A stretch of DNA of 64,000 bases from Niastella populi (GTDB taxonomy: Bacteria; Bacteroidota; Bacteroidia; Chitinophagales; Chitinophagaceae): assembly GCF_002078015.1 (NCBI RefSeq), contig NZ_LWBP01000002.1:236072-300071 (forward strand), written 5' to 3'. The position numbers and the translations under genes were made by a program. Positions 24,860-31,723 of the stretch are shown here, piece by piece; positions within the stretch are counted from its first letter, which is position 1; each line of letters opens with the position of its first letter. The notes under the pieces were generated by a model that was not told the DNA's origin, searched no databases, and worked only from the letters and a program-made list of their open reading frames with translations.

Positions 24860-25957
24860 ATGGCTTCAGCCACCACAAGAACGACCTGGCGGCGACTTAA
24901 ACGAAACAAGGGGGCACTGATAGGCATTACCATTATCGTTCTGTCGATACTGGCAGCCCTGTTTGCGTATTTACTGGCTCCCGATGGTTCGCCCAATGCG
25001 AATAGAATGATTGTTGAAATAGGCGGGCAGCAGCCCGGTTATACACAACAATTTTTGCAGTTACCCCGCGATAGAAAAATACCGTCCACTTCGTTTTTCA
25101 ACCGGTTGTTCTTTGGCGAGGAAGATAAATACCAGTATATCCCCATACAGGATTATCAGCTCAAAGGCGACAGCCTGATCGTTCAAAAATATATCGACGA
25201 AGGTTTAACCGAACGGCTTGCTTACCCGGTTTCCCAAACAAGGTGGCAGGAAGGCGCGGTATCGGGCGACTACAGGGTCAGCACAAAAAAATTCCGGCTG
25301 GGTACCGACAAGTACGGCCGCGATATTTTAAGCAGGTTACTGGTTGGCGTTCGGGTGAGCCTTGGTGTAGGTTTGGTAACTGTAATTATTTCATTAAGCA
25401 TCGGCGTGCTGTTGGGAGCGCTTGCCGGTTATTTCAGGGGCAGAACCGATGATACCATCATGTGGTTCATTAATGTAATCTGGAGCATTCCTACGCTTCT
25501 GCTGGTTTTTGCGATCACACTCGTATTGGGAAAAGGCTTCTGGCAGGTATTCATTGCCATTGGACTAACCATGTGGGTAAGTGTAGCGCGTATTATTCGC
25601 GGACAGGTGCTGAGCGTGCGTGAACTGGAATATGTTGAAGCGGCCAAAGCACTTGGATTTTCGCATACCCGCATCATTTTACGGCATGTGCTGCCAAATG
25701 TAATGGGGCCGGTTATGGTAGTTGCAGCTTCCAATTTCGCTTCTGCAATAGTGATAGAGGCCGGTTTAAGCTTTCTTGGTGTTGGCGTTCAACCTCCGCA
25801 ACCCAGTTGGGGATTGATGATAAAAGAGAACTATAATTTCATTATTACCCATAACCCCATGCTTGCACTGGCGCCAGGTTTCGCCATCATGCTATTGGTG
25901 CTGGCATTCAATATGCTGGGAAATGGCCTGCGCGATGCGTTACAGGTGAAAGAGTGA
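24860..25957 (+). CDS. ABC transporter permease, DppC/OppC type
   Basis: A 365-residue permease. An OppC_N segment with the first membrane helix (residues 20-42) is followed by an unusually long periplasmic loop of about 100 residues, then a five-helix BPD_transp_1 domain whose cytosolic EAA loop reads EAAKALGFSHTRIILRHVLP. Such proteins form one half of the membrane channel of di/oligopeptide or nickel importers. No DppB partner, ATPase or binding protein lies beside it, so the rest of the system must be encoded elsewhere, as is common in Bacteroidota. Confidence 0.9.
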   Translation: MASATTRTTWRRLKRNKGALIGITIIVLSILAALFAYLLAPDGSPNANRMIVEIGGQQPGYTQQFLQLPRDRKIPSTSFFNRLFFGEEDKYQYIPIQDYQLKGDSLIVQKYIDEGLTERLAYPVSQTRWQEGAVSGDYRVSTKKFRLGTDKYGRDILSRLLVGVRVSLGVGLVTVIISLSIGVLLGALAGYFRGRTDDTIMWFINVIWSIPTLLLVFAITLVLGKGFWQVFIAIGLTMWVSVARIIRGQVLSVRELEYVEAAKALGFSHTRIILRHVLPNVMGPVMVVAASNFASAIVIEAGLSFLGVGVQPPQPSWGLMIKENYNFIITHNPMLALAPGFAIMLLVLAFNMLGNGLRDALQVKE

Positions 25958-25963
25958 GAAGAA

Positions 25964-26033
25964 GTTCCAGGTTGCAAGTTCCATGTTACAGGGCGTATTT
26001 CCTGCAACCTGAAACCTGGAACCTGTAACCCTG
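25964..26033. repeat. Stutter repeat, family CAGGTTACAGGT, copy 2
   Basis: The left arm (25964-25993, containing GTTCCAGGTTGCAAGTTCC) and right arm (26001-26033, containing AACCTGAAACCTGGAACCTG) are approximate inverse complements. The spacer GTATTTCCTG is close to that of copy 1 at 11085-11158. It lies between convergent genes and may serve as a termination hairpin. Confidence 0.7.
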
Positions 26034-26035
26034 AA

Positions 26036-26443
26036 TTATTTCGCTGAATAACGGTAGCTGCCTTTCCACTGATTGGTATTACAGGTTTTGGAAGTTACTA
26101 CAACATCCACCACACATTGCTTACCTACAGGCGTACCGGTAATGGTGAAACTATTGGAAGATAATGCATTTTCAAGCGTGGTCGTAAAATAAGACGCACC
26201 GCCATCTTCTTTTGCAGTTACAGTTATAGAAGCGCCTGCAACAGGCATGGTTTCGATATTTACAACTAAAGGAAAAGAAGTGCCGGGAGCCGGCGGATCG
26301 ATAGTATTAACGGCAGGTATAGTTGCTACTTTTATTTCCTGTTCTCCACATCTGTCACCACCATCATCACCTTTTTTCTTTTTACAGCTAACAGTAACCG
26401 CAATCACAGATAGTACGAACAAACCAAGGATAATTTTTTTCAT
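26036..26443 (-). CDS. Small lipoprotein of unknown function
   Basis: A 135-residue protein with a lipoprotein signal: hydrophobic residues 4-18 and a lipobox ending Val-Ser-Cys20, followed by a Lys/Asp-rich stretch. The mature part is beta-rich with two late cysteines and an Ig-like look (FTITGTPVGKQCVVDVVVTSK). I do not recognise a family. It is monocistronic and convergent with the permease. Confidence 0.7.
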   Translation of the reverse strand: MKKIILGLFVLSVIAVTVSCKKKKGDDGGDRCGEQEIKVATIPAVNTIDPPAPGTSFPLVVNIETMPVAGASITVTAKEDGGASYFTTTLENALSSNSFTITGTPVGKQCVVDVVVTSKTCNTNQWKGSYRYSAK

Positions 26444-26527
26444 AATAGGTAAAGATAAAATTTTATAGTAATGCTATTAAAACGCAAAATACGCCTGGTT
26501 GTACATACCTGTGTTACCGGAATGTTG

Positions 26528-26998
26528 TCATTGTGTAAAAACCTGCACGTTACGGCTGAAACTTTCTTCTAATGAGATAAAGGTCTCTGTTCGTTCTATA
26601 CCCTTTATCTTCTGTAACTCATCATGTAATACAAACCGTAATTGATTAATGTCTTTACAAACTATTTCCGCAAACATGCTGTAATTACCGGTGGTATAGT
26701 TCAATCGTACAATTTCGGGGATGCGCTGCAGTTCTTTGGCTACGGAATCGTACAGGGAGCTTTTCTCAAGATATATGCCAATAAATGCAATGACGTCATA
26801 TCCGAGCGCTTTTAGGTCCACATTTAATTTAGTACCTTTGACTATACCCGCTTCCTGCAATTTTTTTATACGTACATGTATGGTACCTCCTGATACGAAT
26901 AATTTCTTACCCAGATCCGCATAGGAAATTTCAGCATTATCCATCATCTCGTGGATTATCTGCAAGTCCAGTTTATCTAAATTCAATTTAGTCGCCAT
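26528..26998 (-). CDS. Lrp/AsnC family transcriptional regulator
   Basis: The ATG at 26998 (Met-Ala-Thr-Lys-Leu) gives 156 residues, the normal family length; an upstream in-frame start would add a hydrophobic stretch of no function. An N-terminal helix-turn-helix (LDLQIIHEMMDNAEISYADLGKKLFVSGGTIHVRIKKL) is followed by the RAM/AsnC sensing domain. Bacteroidota members of this exact type respond to amino acids and often govern amino-acid or redox genes. A near-perfect palindrome 36 bp upstream is a likely autoregulatory site. Confidence 0.93.
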   Translation of the reverse strand: MATKLNLDKLDLQIIHEMMDNAEISYADLGKKLFVSGGTIHVRIKKLQEAGIVKGTKLNVDLKALGYDVIAFIGIYLEKSSLYDSVAKELQRIPEIVRLNYTTGNYSMFAEIVCKDINQLRFVLHDELQKIKGIERTETFISLEESFSRNVQVFTQ

Positions 26999-27032
26999 TT
27001 TTGCAATCGTTTTTTTACAAATTTCAAGCAAG

Positions 27033-27050
27033 TATGCAAATATTTGCATA
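27033..27050. promoter_or_regulatory. Probable Lrp operator palindrome
   Basis: TATGCAAATATTTGCATA is an 18-bp perfect palindrome just upstream of the Lrp-type gene. Its AT-rich core flanked by GC-containing arms fits Lrp/AsnC binding-site architecture. Confidence 0.5.
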
Positions 27051-27148
27051 TTGTCGAAACTTTCAAAATTTTTCTTGAATAATTTACAAGAATAATGCTG
27101 ATTTCTTTAATATTGCCATGAAATAGCTCTTTAAAAAAGCAAATACAC

Positions 27149-27281
27149 TGTGGGGTGATGGAACTTTGGCAGACATGCCCTCTCGTCTCGAGGGTGGGGA
27201 ATACTGATTCATCAGGAAGGACAAATTACGCTTTCGGGCGTGGCTAACAACCCCGTGGAGGTTCGAATCCTCCTCCTACAG
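27149..27281 (+). tRNA. tRNA-like gene 1: class II body, GTC in the anticodon position, 62-nt variable arm
   Basis: A cloverleaf can be drawn: acceptor TGTGGGG/TCCTACA (27149-27155 with 27274-27280, two G-U pairs), D stem ATG/CAT around a loop containing GG, anticodon stem CCCTC/GAGGG (27178-27182, 27190-27194) around TCGTCTC, and T arm GGAGG-TTCGAAT-CCTCC. The discriminator is G281 of the line (27281). The D and T arms resemble tRNA-Leu or tRNA-Ser. The variable region is 62 nt, closed by GGGG/CCCC (27196-27199, 27251-27254). The loop has C where U33 is expected, so decoding is doubtful. CCA is not encoded; a run of eight T follows at 27285. Confidence 0.55.
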
Positions 27282-27306
27282 CAGTTTTTTTTACACGTTT
27301 TTATCT

Positions 27307-27474
27307 TGTGGAGTGATGGAACTTTGGCAGACATGCCCTCTTGTCTCGGGGGTGGGGAGTTCGGGATAAACGTGGTGTAATGCCGGCTTAAGCAATTAGG
27401 CCGACTAGGGTTGACCACTTTAGAATTGCGCCATGGCTAACTGCCCCGTGGAGGTTCGAATCCTCCCTCTACAG
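27307..27474 (+). tRNA. tRNA-like gene 2: class II body, GTC in the anticodon position, 97-nt variable arm
   Basis: The same architecture as the preceding gene, 26 bp downstream. Acceptor TGTGGAG/CTCTACA (27307-27313, 27467-27473) shows compensatory changes against copy 1 (G-C to A-U and G-U to G-C), which supports a real stem. Anticodon stem CCCTC/GGGGG encloses TTGTCTC, here with a normal U33 and GUC at 34-36. T arm GGAGG-TTCGAAT-CCTCC is identical. The variable region (27353-27449) is closed by GGGG/CCCC and contains an inner stem GTGGT/ACCAC (27372-27376, 27414-27418). No tRNA this size with a class II body is standard, so function is open. Confidence 0.55.
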
Positions 27475-27670
27475 CTTCGAATGCCGTCTTTATATTGACT
27501 ATCAGTATATTGGCGGCATTTATGTTTTACCGCCCCTTATAAGGCCAGGGCAATTACACCCATGATACAAAGAAAGAAAATGGCCTGGTAGCGATCCTTG
27601 CCTGGCTGAGGATTTTCTAACAGGAGCCCGCTTTTCACACCTGTCTTTTTTTTCCATTCTTTTTCTCGCC

Positions 27671-27678
27671 TATTTTTG
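27671..27678 (+). promoter_or_regulatory. trmB promoter, -7 element
   Basis: TATTTTTG matches TAnnTTTG exactly, 7 bp before the trmB ATG, so the message is nearly leaderless. No clear -33 TTG is present. Confidence 0.45.
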
Positions 27679-27685
27679 CCGCTTC

Positions 27686-28399
27686 ATGGGTCAGAAAAAA
27701 CTACAACGCTTTGCAGAAGTAAGCACGTTCCCGAATGTGCTGCAATACCCCGAGAACATGCCGGGGAACTGGAAAACCTTTTTCCATAATTCAAATCCCA
27801 TAACGCTTGAACTGGCATGCGGCAAGGGCGAATATGCCGTTGGCCTTGGCCGCCTGTTCCCGCAACGAAATTTCCTGGGGGTCGACCTCAAAGGAAACCG
27901 TATATGGGTTGGCGCCAAAAAAGCCCTGCAGGAAAACCTGGGCAATGTAGGCTTCCTGCGCACCCAGATCGATCGCATCGGCACTTATTTCGAGGAAGGT
28001 GAAGTGTCGGAGATCTGGCTTACTTTCCCCGATCCGCAGCTAAGGACCTCCAAAGCAAGGAAAAGACTGACCCACCCTAAATTCCTGCGCCTGTATCAAC
28101 AAATCATGAAGCCGGGCGGTTATATTCACCTGAAAACCGATTCGCCCAGCTTGTACCGTTTTACAAAATGGGTGATCGAATTGTACGATCTGCCGGTTAT
28201 TCAGGATATAGAAGATGTGTATGACCAGGAAACCGTGAGCGATGTATTGCAAATTAAAACGCATTACGAAAGCCTGGATATTGCGCAAAGCAACAGGGTG
28301 CATTACCTGCAATTCATGCTGCCGGCCGAGCCATTGCCCGATAAGGAGAGTGCTTTAAAAATATTATTGCTTGAAGAAGAATCTGACCGAAGGAGTTGA
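27686..28399 (+). CDS. trmB: tRNA (guanine-N7-)-methyltransferase
   Basis: A 237-residue SAM-dependent enzyme that makes 7-methylguanosine at position 46 in the variable loop of tRNAs. The SAM site is ELACGKGEYAVGLG, followed by NFLGVDLKGNR, and the family signature is EIWLTFPDPQLRTSKARKRLTHPKFL, where most TrmB proteins read FPDPWxKxRHxKRR; the shortened basic stretch is usual in Bacteroidota. It is the first gene of an overlapping trio with a DUF5522 protein and an alkyltransferase-like protein, and it lies directly behind the two tRNA-like genes. Confidence 0.95.
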   Translation: MGQKKLQRFAEVSTFPNVLQYPENMPGNWKTFFHNSNPITLELACGKGEYAVGLGRLFPQRNFLGVDLKGNRIWVGAKKALQENLGNVGFLRTQIDRIGTYFEEGEVSEIWLTFPDPQLRTSKARKRLTHPKFLRLYQQIMKPGGYIHLKTDSPSLYRFTKWVIELYDLPVIQDIEDVYDQETVSDVLQIKTHYESLDIAQSNRVHYLQFMLPAEPLPDKESALKILLLEEESDRRS

Positions 28400-28580
28400 T
28401 TTTTATTACAACGCGCAGGGATATATGGTGCTTACGGCCCAATATCATCTCGAGCGCGGGTATTGTTGCGGGAACGGATGCAGGCATTGCCCGTTTGAAT
28501 ATATCAATGTGCCCGAACCGCGAAAAAGCCAGCTTTTAAATCAACATACACAGGATGGCAACACCCAAAAAAAACAATAA
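28371..28580 (+). CDS. DUF5522 cysteine-motif small protein
   Basis: A 69-residue protein with a compact metal-binding-like motif, GYCCGNGCRHCPFEY (Cys32, Cys33, Cys37, Cys40), the hallmark of DUF5522. Function unknown; the family is often next to nucleic-acid enzymes. The only in-frame initiator is a TTG at 28371, which overlaps the end of trmB by 29 bp, and its 3' end overlaps the next gene by 26 bp. Translational coupling across all three genes is likely. Confidence 0.8.
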   Translation: MKKNLTEGVDFYYNAQGYMVLTAQYHLERGYCCGNGCRHCPFEYINVPEPRKSQLLNQHTQDGNTQKKQ

Positions 28581-28956
28581 GGCCGCTGTACGGGAGCAAC
28601 TGGCCAGCGTACATCCTTCCGGCAAAAAAGATGAATCCTTTTTTGAGCTGGTATTTGAAGTGGCCCGCCAGATCCCCAAAGGCCGGGTAACTTCTTACGG
28701 CGCCATCGCTTCCTGCCTTGGAACAAAATTATCCGCCCGTATGGTGGGTTGGGCCATGCATGCGGCCGGATCGGCCAAACCCAAGGTACCTGCCCATCGC
28801 GTGGTTAACCGCAATGGAATGCTTTCCGGTAAACACCATTTCAACCCGCCTTCCAAAATGGAAACCATGCTGAAGAAAGAAGGGGTGAAGGTAAAGAACG
28901 ATACCGTGGTTGATTTTAAGAATCTATTTTGGGACCCGGCGACGGAACTGATTTGA
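28555..28956 (+). CDS. Alkyltransferase-like (ATL) DNA-binding protein, MGMT family
   Basis: A 133-residue protein with the MGMT DNA-binding fold: PKGRVTSYGAIA, the helix-turn-helix ARMVGWAMHAA, and PKVPAHRVVNRNGMLSGKHHF. In true O6-alkylguanine transferases the last motif is PCHR; here the acceptor cysteine is replaced by Ala80 (PAHR), so it cannot take up alkyl groups. ATL proteins instead flag O6-alkylguanine for nucleotide excision repair. The N-terminal 25 residues are a short basic tail. It ends the trmB trio. Confidence 0.9.
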   Translation: MATPKKNNKAAVREQLASVHPSGKKDESFFELVFEVARQIPKGRVTSYGAIASCLGTKLSARMVGWAMHAAGSAKPKVPAHRVVNRNGMLSGKHHFNPPSKMETMLKKEGVKVKNDTVVDFKNLFWDPATELI

Positions 28957-28957
28957 A

Positions 28958-29135
28958 CCGGCAATCGGCGATCGTGAAACGGGAAACGTGAAAAGGTCGT
29001 TCATTTTTGGGGCTCGCGTTGTGACCGGCAATCGGGATCGTGAAACGGGAAACGGCAAACGTGAGATGGGTCGCTCAAATTTGAGGCTCGTGCTTTTGCA
29101 CGGCAATCGGTCCCGCCTCAGGCGGGCTGAATCGG
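28958..29135. repeat. Tandem repeat, family CCGGCAATCGG...GTGAAACGGGAAACG
   Basis: Units start with CCGGCAATCGG at 28958 and 29025 and a variant at 29100 (period 67 and 75 bp). Each of the first two contains GTGAAACGGGAAACG and GGCTCG. A CCCGCC-TCA-GGCGGG hairpin (29112-29126) closes the array. The GTGAAACGG word and GGCTCGCG are shared with 7590-7867. Confidence 0.65.
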
Positions 29136-29154
29136 CAATCACAAAAAACTAAAA

Positions 29155-29182
29155 ACCCGGCTGCGCTTACGCTACACCGGGT
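29155..29182. terminator. Possible terminator hairpin
   Basis: ACCCGG (29155-29160) pairs with CCGGGT (29177-29182); an A-run precedes and TATTTAAAA follows. It separates the trmB trio from the convergent alcohol dehydrogenase. The stem is short, so this is tentative. Confidence 0.4.
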
Positions 29183-29199
29183 ATTTAAAACTTCTTCTA

Positions 29200-29340
29200 T
29201 TTCGATATTCTACATTGAAAATTCGATATTCAGCATTCCTGTATTTCCTTTTTCATTTCCCTGTTCTTTATTCTTCATTTCTCATTTCCGCGTATTCCAT
29301 TCTACATTCAACATTGGTAATTCGCTATTCATCAATTCCC
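29200..29340. repeat. Stutter repeat, word ATTCGATATTCTACATT
   Basis: TTCGATATTCTACATT, ATTCGATATTCAGCATT, TATTCCATTCTACATTC and ATTCGCTATTC occur in sequence with T-rich filler, all in one orientation. It fills the gap up to the stop codon of the alcohol dehydrogenase. Confidence 0.5.
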
Positions 29341-29341
29341 C

Positions 29342-30352
29342 CTACAACTCCACCATCGCCTTAATAACCCCTGTCTCCGGTTTCAGCCAGCTGGCGAATT
29401 CGCTTTTAACCTGATCGAAAGTAACACGATGAGTAATATAAGTAGCCGGGTTTACCAGTTTCTTTTTCATGCTTTGCATTACCAGGTCAAAATCTTCCCT
29501 GGTGGCATTGCGGCTGCTCATTAAGGTGGCTTCGCGTTTATGGAACTCGGGATGAGAAAAACTGATCTCGTTCTTTTGCAAACCTACCAACACATAGCGG
29601 GCGCCATGTGCCATATATTGAAATGCATTATTGATGGCTTTTAAACTTCCGGTGGCATCGATCACAACTGTTGGCATGTCATTATTGGTGATCTCCTGCA
29701 AACGATGCGTTACATTATCGCTGGCGGCATTGATGGTGTGCGCCACCTGCAGTTTCTCGCGGCAAAACGCCAAACGTTGCTCGTTGATGTCCATGGCAAT
29801 TACATTGCCGCCGGCAATACGGGCAAATTCCATAATGCCAAGGCCAATAGGACCGGCGCCAATCACCAGTACAAATTCTCCCGGTTGAACGCCTGCCCGG
29901 CGTACGCCATGCGCGCCGATCGCCAGCGGTTCTACCAATGCCAACTCATCAAAACTCAATCCATCGCCATGCAGCAATGAATAGGTAGGAACTACCAGGT
30001 ATTCGCGCATACCGCCATCAACATGCACGCCGCATACATTGATGCTGGAGCAGCAGTTGGGTTTTCCACTGCGGCAGGCAATACATTTACCGCAATTGAA
30101 ATAAGGTATGATGGTAACCGCCTGGCCGGGTTTAAAACCTGATGCGCCGCCCATTACATATTCCGCAGCCAGTTCATGGCCTAAAATGCGGGGATAATTA
30201 AAGAATGGCTGAGTGCCTTCATAAGCATGCAGATCGGTGCCGCAAATGCCTATGCGTTTTATTTTGATGAGTGAATGTTGTGCTGGTGTTACCGGCGTCT
30301 CCGCATTTTGGTACTCGAGCTCGCCGGGTGTGATGCAAACTAATTGTTTCAT
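29342..30352 (-). CDS. Zinc-binding alcohol dehydrogenase (sorbitol/threonine dehydrogenase-like MDR)
   Basis: A 336-residue medium-chain dehydrogenase. The catalytic zinc ligands are Cys37 (GICGTD) and His59-Glu60 (LGHEL), the structural zinc is bound by Cys87, Cys90, Cys93 and Cys101, and the NAD fold is VLVIGAGPIGLG. The pattern is closest to the sorbitol, L-threonine and L-gulonate/galactitol dehydrogenase group, which oxidise secondary alcohols of sugars or polyols; the exact substrate is not visible. It is monocistronic, flanked on both sides by stutter repeats. Confidence 0.9.
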   Translation of the reverse strand: MKQLVCITPGELEYQNAETPVTPAQHSLIKIKRIGICGTDLHAYEGTQPFFNYPRILGHELAAEYVMGGASGFKPGQAVTIIPYFNCGKCIACRSGKPNCCSSINVCGVHVDGGMREYLVVPTYSLLHGDGLSFDELALVEPLAIGAHGVRRAGVQPGEFVLVIGAGPIGLGIMEFARIAGGNVIAMDINEQRLAFCREKLQVAHTINAASDNVTHRLQEITNNDMPTVVIDATGSLKAINNAFQYMAHGARYVLVGLQKNEISFSHPEFHKREATLMSSRNATREDFDLVMQSMKKKLVNPATYITHRVTFDQVKSEFASWLKPETGVIKAMVEL

Positions 30353-30391
30353 TATATTGAAAGTCTTTTATGATCGAAAAACTTAAATACC

Positions 30392-30530
30392 GCTAAAGGC
30401 TGAAGGCTTAAAGCTGAAGGCAGATACAGGCATAAAGCCAAAAACAGAAAGCCGAAGGCGAATACAGCTTCAAGCCGCACGCTACAAGCAAATACTGTGA
30501 ATACAGCTGCAGGCCGTACGCAACTACAGC
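30392..30530. repeat. Stutter repeat, family AAAGCCxAAAGC, copy 2
   Basis: GGCTGAAGGCTTAAAGCTGA, AAAGCCAAAAACAGAAAGCC, GAAGGCGAATACAGC, TTCAAGCCGCA and AGCTGCAGGCC follow one another; the words match those at 21865-21923. No gene can be drawn through it. Confidence 0.6.
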
Positions 30531-30540
30531 GACTATACCT

Positions 30541-30670
30541 TGTTAACTTATCAACCTGTTTTCCTTTATCAACTACATCAACTCTATAAACTTTTCAACT
30601 CCCCTTGTCAACCTGCTTCCTTTATCAACTATCACCCTTTCAACTCCTCCATCAACTATTCCCAGTCAAC
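30541..30670. repeat. Stutter repeat, word TATCAACT / TTGTCAACC
   Basis: (T/C)TATCAACT and TTGTCAACCTG recur at least eight times with pyrimidine-rich filler, running into the last codons of the next minus-strand gene. The inverse complement GGTTGACAAG-type word dominates 49618-49682. Confidence 0.6.
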
Positions 30671-31128
30671 TTCGCCACTTCATTACTATTCAGGTTCAGG
30701 AACAGGATGATATTCGCTTTTCGCGGAGCGAATACCAGCATGGCCAGTAAATGAAAGACAGCCAGCGCAAAAAATGCAAAATTGCCTGTTATTATAAAAG
30801 CAATGCCCGCTACTATGCCCGGCACTTCTATCATTGCCCACCACATTATACAGGCTGACCGGTACATTTCCATCCTTTTCTCTCCTGCTTCGGCACTGTT
30901 GCGGGCCGTAAAGATCCTTTTCTTAAAAATCCTGAACCCGCCGATAAGCAATAAAGCGGAAAGCATCACACACCCCACCTGCAGGCTTCTTTGCAGGGAT
31001 TCATCGGCTATAACCGGAATGCCCTCCAGAACGATGATGAGGGATACAATATCGAACATGGCCATACTTACGAGTAAGCCAATGTGCACGATCTTCAGTA
31101 CGCTAAAAGCGTTGGTTTGATGCTGCAT
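30652..31128 (-). CDS. Four-helix membrane protein of unknown function
   Basis: A 158-residue hydrophobic protein with four predicted membrane helices (about 17-37, 47-66, 88-115, 117-138). I do not recognise a named domain. It follows the DUF420 gene by 9 bp on the same strand and so belongs to the SCO-DUF420 unit; a role in oxidase assembly is a guess from that position. Its 3' end overlaps the TATCAACT repeat. Confidence 0.65.
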   Translation of the reverse strand: MQHQTNAFSVLKIVHIGLLVSMAMFDIVSLIIVLEGIPVIADESLQRSLQVGCVMLSALLLIGGFRIFKKRIFTARNSAEAGEKRMEMYRSACIMWWAMIEVPGIVAGIAFIITGNFAFFALAVFHLLAMLVFAPRKANIILFLNLNSNEVAKLTGNS

Positions 31129-31137
31129 GCGCGGTGA

Positions 31138-31719
31138 TTAATAATACGGACTGATCAGCAAATACACCAGTACGCCCGTTACGGAAACATATAACCAAAC
31201 AGGCCAGGTAATTTTGGCCAGTTTTACGTGTTTAGGCCATTCACCTGTTAACGCTCTGTAGGCTGTAAATAATATAAATGGCAGAATGATTCCGGCCAAT
31301 GGAATATGTGTAGCAAGAATTATGTAGTAGAATGTTCTTTTTGAACCCGCCAATGCTTTTTCAGTTTCGCTTACCAACCCGTCGTGGTCGATATCGCCGA
31401 ATTTTGTTTCACCGGCAAACAGGTGATGGCAGATGTAAGAAACCAGGAAAATAACCGATAATACCAATGCCGCCATCATGATCTTTTTATGCAGCTGGTA
31501 TTTGCCCTGTCTTACTACCATTAACCCTGCCAGCAATAACACACTTACCACTGAGTTGATCAATGCATTCAGTTTTGCGAAAAAATGTACATCAAAGCCA
31601 AGGTCAACTTCGAGTTTAACTCTGCTTAACAATACAACCGCAGCAAATACCACGAAAGAAAAAAGGAGGATGAGCCAGTTGGCCTTTTTATCATTTTTTA
31701 CCAATACAGGAGGAAGCAT
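31138..31719 (-). CDS. DUF420 membrane protein (CtaM-like)
   Basis: From the ATG at 31719 (Met-Leu-Pro-Pro) the product has 193 residues and about five membrane helices, with the conserved HKKIMMAALVLS and THIPLAG segments of DUF420. In Staphylococcus a DUF420 protein (CtaM) is needed to mature a heme oxidase. Here it lies 4 bp after the SCO gene and just beyond the cytochrome oxidase operon, which supports an assembly role. The longer open frame overlaps SCO and is not needed. Confidence 0.85.
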   Translation of the reverse strand: MLPPVLVKNDKKANWLILLFSFVVFAAVVLLSRVKLEVDLGFDVHFFAKLNALINSVVSVLLLAGLMVVRQGKYQLHKKIMMAALVLSVIFLVSYICHHLFAGETKFGDIDHDGLVSETEKALAGSKRTFYYIILATHIPLAGIILPFILFTAYRALTGEWPKHVKLAKITWPVWLYVSVTGVLVYLLISPYY

Positions 31720-31723
31720 ACTA

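Noticed and set aside
27285..27292. Run of eight T after tRNA-like gene 1, considered as a classical terminator
   Set aside because: There is no separate stem before it apart from the tRNA fold itself, so it is recorded only as a feature of that gene.
27149..27474. The tRNA-like pair considered as tRNA-Leu genes split by a group I intron
   Set aside because: The extra sequence lies in the variable arm, not in the anticodon loop, and no intron core motifs are recognised.
28958..29135. Tandem units considered as a CRISPR array
   Set aside because: Units vary in sequence and length (67 and 75 bp), there are no unique spacers, and no cas gene is present.
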